Assembly: GCA_964491425.1 (NCBI GenBank)
Contig: CAZBFR010000004.1
Coordinates: forward strand, 1-23,928
DNA length: 23,928 nucleotides
Origin: CAYFMS01 sp964491425
GTDB lineage: Bacteria; Patescibacteriota; Patescibacteriia; UBA9934
Direction of reading: 5' to 3'
A program made the position numbers and the translations under genes. Of this stretch, positions 21,120 to 23,928 are shown in pieces. The notes beneath the pieces are model-generated. The model made no database searches and had not been told where the DNA came from. It saw only the letters and a list, made by a program, of their open reading frames with translations. How positions within the stretch are numbered: position 1 is the stretch's first letter; each line of letters opens with the position of its first letter.

Positions 21120-21997
21120 AGTTGGTAATAGTTGTTTCGTTTCTCGATCATCGTATCACGCTCGAGCCGATCGAGCATTGACTTAAGCCATCCTCCGTCC
21201 GTTTTTGGATTAAACGTTTTGTCGATTTCGGGACCGATTATATTTGTCTTTACACTTCCCTTTTCACGGACGACTTTTAAAATACGTCCTCGGTAAATTC
21301 GGTCCGGGTATTTTTTTCCGGTATGTTTTTTCTCGATCGCTTTTTTAATTGTGCGCTTTGGAGTTATTACCTTCCCGGAAAGAAAGTCGGTCGATGATTT
21401 ACAGGAATCTTTTAGCGGGCAGACCTCGCACAGCGGAGTCTTTAGGCAGGTCATTGTCGCAAGGTCGAAAAGTGCTTGCGGGATGTCGTGAAAGCGTTTT
21501 GATTTTAGAAGTTCCTCGCTCACTTCGATGATCGCCTCGTCATGCGAAAGATCGGGAAAATGAACTCCAAGATAGACGCGCCCGAGAACACGCCGAATAT
21601 TTGTATCGACCGGCAGGCGTTTTGTTTGGAGCGAGAAAACGGAAATTGCCGAAGCTGTGTATGGGCCGATACCCTTAAGTGCGAGCCACTCTTCGTAAGA
21701 CTCGGGAACTCCTCGCGCAACTACTTGGCGCGCGATATCACGAAGCGCAAGGGCACGGCGGTTGTAGCCAAGACCCGCCCACGCTTCGATTACTTGTTTG
21801 TTTGTCGCTTTTGCGAGCGAGGAAAAGTTTGGAAAAAGTTCGAGCCATTTTTCAAAATAGAGAATCCCGCGCGAAACCTGCGTTTGCTGGAGCATGATTT
21901 CGGAGACAAGAATTGGATACGGGTCGGTAGCATTACGCCACGGCAAATCCCGCCCATTTTTGTCGTACCACTTTAATAGTTTTGCACTAATCGACAT
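21107..21997 (-). CDS. mutY: A/G-specific adenine glycosylase MutY, compact form
   Basis: 296 residues against about 350 in E. coli. MutY removes adenine paired with 8-oxoguanine. Present: LPWR (18-21), SEIMLQQTQV with catalytic Glu33, the helix-hairpin-helix LKGIGPYTASAI (107-118), and VDTNIRRVLGR with catalytic Asp131. The Fe-S loop cysteines are 184, 190, 193 and 199, a C-x5-C-x2-C-x5-C spacing instead of the usual C-x6-C-x2-C-x5-C. The C-terminal 90 residues do not resemble the MutT-like domain that reads 8-oxoG; they look like a basic linker and a small winged-helix-like domain (DRIYRGRILKVVRE). An extended -10 box places the transcript start at the ATG. Confidence 0.92.
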   Translation of the reverse strand: MSISAKLLKWYDKNGRDLPWRNATDPYPILVSEIMLQQTQVSRGILYFEKWLELFPNFSSLAKATNKQVIEAWAGLGYNRRALALRDIARQVVARGVPESYEEWLALKGIGPYTASAISVFSLQTKRLPVDTNIRRVLGRVYLGVHFPDLSHDEAIIEVSEELLKSKRFHDIPQALFDLATMTCLKTPLCEVCPLKDSCKSSTDFLSGKVITPKRTIKKAIEKKHTGKKYPDRIYRGRILKVVREKGSVKTNIIGPEIDKTFNPKTDGGWLKSMLDRLERDTMIEKRNNYYQLCSK

Positions 21998-22003
21998 GAA
22001 CCG

Positions 22004-22012
22004 ACTGTATCA
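22004..22012 (-). promoter_or_regulatory. Extended -10 promoter of mutY, leaderless start
   Basis: On the minus strand TGA precedes TACAGT (22004-22009). Seven bases downstream is the A of the mutY ATG at 21997. No clear -35 box is visible. Confidence 0.5.
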
Positions 22013-22021
22013 AAGTCGCCT

Positions 22022-22064
22022 AAAAAGCGAAACGGTGCCGGCCCAGAGATTGGACCGACACCGT
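22022..22064 (-). terminator. Terminator of the 72-aa gene
   Basis: On the minus strand a 13-bp stem (22064-22052 with 22044-22032, two G-U pairs), a 7-base loop and a TTCGCTTTTT tail. It begins 16 bases after the stop codon and separates this gene from mutY. Confidence 0.87.
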
Positions 22065-22079
22065 CACGGAAGGATGAAC

Positions 22080-22298
22080 TCACGCCACCGCCTGGGTAAT
22101 GGCGGTTGCCGCGAACTGCTCGTGCTGGCGCGCGATCGCTGCGCGAGCCGCGTCGCGAAGCGCGTAGAGCCTGAGCTCGTTGTTCGGATCCGTCGCCTTT
22201 ATCTCGTTTCGGATGATGACGAGCGCGGGGAGGGTCGCGAACGTGATGCTCGCATTATTGAGTTCCTCGAGGATCATGTGTCCAAGATCGAGTTCCAT
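22080..22298 (-). CDS. 72-residue protein of unknown function with complete expression signals
   Basis: 72 residues, probably mostly helical, Ala-rich in the second half (RDAARAAIARQHEQF), no cysteine and no membrane segment. I recognise no family. It is a self-contained unit: near-consensus promoter, a leader of about 36 bases with GGAG 7 bases before the ATG (a real Shine-Dalgarno site, rare in this window), and a strong terminator. Base use differs from its neighbours: it is GC-richer and prefers ATC, CTC, GTC and AAC where neighbours mostly use ATT and GTT. That may mean high expression or recent transfer. A 14-bp palindrome overlaps the ribosome-binding site. Confidence 0.72.
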   Translation of the reverse strand: MELDLGHMILEELNNASITFATLPALVIIRNEIKATDPNNELRLYALRDAARAAIARQHEQFAATAITQAVA

Positions 22299-22311
22299 TG
22301 GAGTACTCCAA
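22298..22311 (-). promoter_or_regulatory. Palindrome covering the ribosome-binding site of the 72-aa gene
   Basis: TTGGAGTACTCCAA is a perfect palindrome containing the GGAG ribosome-binding site and touching the ATG. In RNA it could form a short hairpin (5-bp stem, 4-base loop) hiding the site; in DNA it could bind a dimeric protein. Confidence 0.5.
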
Positions 22312-22340
22312 CTTGCCCGGGATGGGCGAAGGTCAGCTAA

Positions 22341-22369
22341 AAAATATCACTTTTTTCGGAAAAAGTCAA
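22341..22369 (-). promoter_or_regulatory. Promoter of the 72-aa gene
   Basis: On the minus strand TTGACT (22364-22369) and TATTTT (22341-22346) are 17 bases apart. The predicted start is near 22334. Confidence 0.68.
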
Positions 22370-22376
22370 GATGCTG

Positions 22377-22382
22377 TACACT
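22377..22382 (+). promoter_or_regulatory. Possible -10 box of the RNA methyltransferase gene
   Basis: TACACT ends 9 bases before the ATG at 22391, which would give a leader of about 2 bases. No -35 match is seen, so this rests mainly on its position. Confidence 0.35.
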
Positions 22383-22390
22383 TTGTGGGT

Positions 22391-23056
22391 ATGTTATCTA
22401 AAGCACAGGAAAAGTTGATTGGGCGCATTTCTACGAAAAAAGGGCGGGAAAAGGAGGGGTTGTGTCTTGTTGAGGGGGAAAACGCGCTTTCGCTTGCGAA
22501 GGATTTTTTAGAGTTTTCGTTTACCCGTGCGGAGACGGAACGGTTTGACCAACTCGTAACAACTGAAACGCCACAGGATATTGCGGGTGTCGCGAGGATC
22601 CCGAGCTTTACGCTCGAAGAGGTCGATCGAAACCGCGATGTTCTCGTTCTCGATAATATCCAAGATCCGGGGAATGTTGGGGCGCTCTTCCGCCTCGCGC
22701 TTGCGTTCAACGCGAGCCTTCTCCTTATCGATTCCGTTGACCCGACAAATCCGAAGGTAATACGTTCCTCGACGGGTGCGATTTTCGCCGTTCCTCATAC
22801 CTCGGTTAAGCGGGCTGACGCGGCGAGCCTTTTTACGGAAATGAAAAGAAGTATTATTCGAGTTGAAAAACGAGATGGCGCGAAGGACGTGCGGGAAATG
22901 ATAAAAGAACCGAGCTTGATTATCTTCGGCTCGGAAGGACGAGGAATCCAGCTTGAAACCGAAGGGGCGTCGTACTTTATTCCTCATGACGAGAAACTCG
23001 AGTCTTTAAACGTCGCGACCGCGGCCTCGATTATTCTTTGGGAACGCAACAGGTAA
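22391..23056 (+). CDS. SpoU/TrmH-family RNA 2'-O-methyltransferase
   Basis: 221 residues from the ATG at 22391. A longer frame starting with TTG at 22298 was not used because it would begin upstream of the likely -10 box. SPOUT-fold motifs: motif 1 LDNIQDPGNVGALFRLA (Asn95, Arg101), motif 2 LIIFGSEGRGIQ (177-187), motif 3 SLNVATAASIILWE (205-218), which form the trefoil-knot SAM site. A shortened N-terminal substrate-binding domain (LVEGENALSLAKDFLEF) is present. The family methylates ribose in 23S rRNA or tRNA; the exact target cannot be told from sequence. Transaldolase follows 1 base after the stop. Confidence 0.9.
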   Translation: MLSKAQEKLIGRISTKKGREKEGLCLVEGENALSLAKDFLEFSFTRAETERFDQLVTTETPQDIAGVARIPSFTLEEVDRNRDVLVLDNIQDPGNVGALFRLALAFNASLLLIDSVDPTNPKVIRSSTGAIFAVPHTSVKRADAASLFTEMKRSIIRVEKRDGAKDVREMIKEPSLIIFGSEGRGIQLETEGASYFIPHDEKLESLNVATAASIILWERNR

Positions 23057-23057
23057 T

Positions 23058-23900
23058 ATGAAACCAACAAATCTACACACACGGATTTTTCTTGATAGTG
23101 CCGATCCGGCGGAAACGAAAATTGCTCTCGAGCGACTCGGATTTCTCGACGGACAAACGACAAATCCTGCATTACTTGCGAAGCACCCGAAGTTTGCGGG
23201 CGGGGTTAAAATGACCCTCCCTGAAATTCAAGCGATTTATAAAGAGGCCGTAGAAGAAATTCGTTCGCTCCTCACGGGGAAATCCGTTTCCATGCAGGTC
23301 TTTGATAACGGAGAAACGTCCGTACAGGAAATTTTGGACGAAGCGCGGGAGAAAAATTCGTGGATCCCCGGCGCGCATATTAAATTTCCGTTTACGAAAA
23401 ATGCGCTCGAGGCGGCGAAGCTTGCCTACGCCGAAGGGATTAACGTAAACATGACGCTTTGTTTTACACTCGAGCAGGCGGCTCTTGCGGGGTGCGCGTT
23501 CCCGGACGCGAAAGACGACCGCGTCTACCTTTCGCCGTATATTGGGCGCCTCGAGGACAAGGGTCTCGACGGGATCGATAATGTTATTAACGCCCTCCGT
23601 CTTTATAAAGAAAATTCGATCGATATAAAAGTGCTTGCGGCGAGCGTTCGAACAATCGACGATTTGCACGACGCGTTTTCCGCAAAGGCGGATATTGTTA
23701 CGGCGCCTCTCGCGTTACTTCTTGAGTGGGCGGACGGCGGGTTTACTTTGAACGACACGATTCCCCGAAAAAAACTCGAAGACATCGCCTATACCCAGTA
23801 TTCACTTCCCGATTCTTGCCCGACTCTTTCGATCGATTCCCCTTTTACGACGGCTGGCCTTGCGGGATTTGTTAAGGCGATCGACGAGTTGATTTTGTAG
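23058..23900 (+). CDS. tal: Transaldolase
   Basis: 280 residues, TIM barrel. Transaldolase moves a dihydroxyacetone unit between sugar phosphates in the non-oxidative pentose phosphate pathway, cytoplasmic. Visible: FLDSADPAET (Asp13), GQTTNPALLAK (Asn36), the Schiff-base lysine in HIKFPFTKNALEA (Lys109), INVNMTLCFTLEQA, and YLSPYIGRLEDKG. The length lies between the short TalC/fructose-6-phosphate aldolase group (about 220) and classical TalB (about 317), so aldolase activity is an alternative. The gene starts 1 base after the methyltransferase stop, which suggests one transcript. The last 28 bases of the window hold no recognisable signal. Confidence 0.92.
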   Translation: MKPTNLHTRIFLDSADPAETKIALERLGFLDGQTTNPALLAKHPKFAGGVKMTLPEIQAIYKEAVEEIRSLLTGKSVSMQVFDNGETSVQEILDEAREKNSWIPGAHIKFPFTKNALEAAKLAYAEGINVNMTLCFTLEQAALAGCAFPDAKDDRVYLSPYIGRLEDKGLDGIDNVINALRLYKENSIDIKVLAASVRTIDDLHDAFSAKADIVTAPLALLLEWADGGFTLNDTIPRKKLEDIAYTQYSLPDSCPTLSIDSPFTTAGLAGFVKAIDELIL

Positions 23901-23928
23901 TTTTCCGTTCGCACGATTTGCAAACTCC

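Noticed and set aside
22298..22390. TTG start extending the RNA methyltransferase by 31 residues
   Set aside because: It runs through the divergent promoter region and has no conserved sequence; the ATG at 22391 begins the family-like part.
1..23928. UGA recoded as glycine
   Set aside because: UGA ends greA in an ATGA overlap with lysS, and also ends the cytidylyltransferase and the 72-aa gene, with no in-frame UGA inside conserved proteins.
1..23928. tRNA genes, CRISPR arrays, insertion sequences, prophage
   Set aside because: Looked for cloverleaf-like segments, spaced repeats, transposase motifs and terminal repeats; none seen by eye.

Overview
The window is a dense, conserved chromosomal segment, most likely from a Candidate Phyla Radiation (Patescibacteria, Parcubacteria-like) bacterium. 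That assignment is inference. It rests on compact versions of housekeeping proteins (RsmI of 221 aa, MetRS of 485 aa, MutY without a MutT-like C-terminal domain), a small four-helix membrane protein resembling ones I associate with these phyla, a DciA-like protein next to a UvrD-nuclease fusion, frequent stop/start overlaps, few Shine-Dalgarno sites and many very short leaders. UGA behaves as a normal stop (greA, the cytidylyltransferase gene, the 72-aa gene), so the Gracilibacteria-type code does not apply. No tRNA, rRNA, CRISPR, insertion sequence or prophage was seen.

Layout: (1) 1-303, the 3' end of an M23 endopeptidase gene, then an AT-rich convergent gap with short repeats. (2) 596-5098, minus strand, greA-lysS-cytidylyltransferase-serS-ftsQ, with a probable promoter inside the end of mrdA. 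(3) 5141-9450, minus strand, mreB-mreC-mreD-mrdA, the cell-elongation cluster without rodA. (4) A plus-strand membrane protein gene diverges from mreB over a shared inverted repeat. (5) 9904-13135, minus strand, a UvrD-like helicase-nuclease followed by a DciA-like gene. (6) 13148-13488, plus strand, a free-standing structured RNA gene with its own promoter, a 17-bp closing helix and a strong terminator; I could not assign it to a known class. (7) 13467-17595, minus strand, DUF3179-like protein, rsmI, metG, tatD. (8) A plus-strand AhpC-type peroxiredoxin diverges from that operon; the two promoters share one palindromic -35 box. (9) 18238-20079, minus strand, leucyl aminopeptidase and a small membrane protein. 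(10) 20131-20681, plus strand, a 40-aa very basic peptide and an unknown 133-aa protein. (11) 20655-21997, minus strand, mutY and a Bcp-type peroxiredoxin. (12) 22080-22298, minus strand, a 72-aa unknown gene with complete signals of its own. (13) 22391-23900, plus strand, a SpoU-type RNA methyltransferase and a transaldolase.

The genes serve translation (LysRS, SerRS, MetRS, RsmI, SpoU methyltransferase), transcription fidelity (GreA), wall growth and division (MreBCD, PBP2, FtsQ, M23 peptidase), DNA replication and repair (DciA, UvrD-nuclease, MutY, TatD) and oxidant defence (two peroxiredoxins). The points most worth a second look are the unclassified RNA, the promoter architecture (shared palindromic -35, a dyad between mreB and its divergent neighbour, several leaderless starts), the cysteine-free DUF3179 protein and the isolated 72-aa gene.
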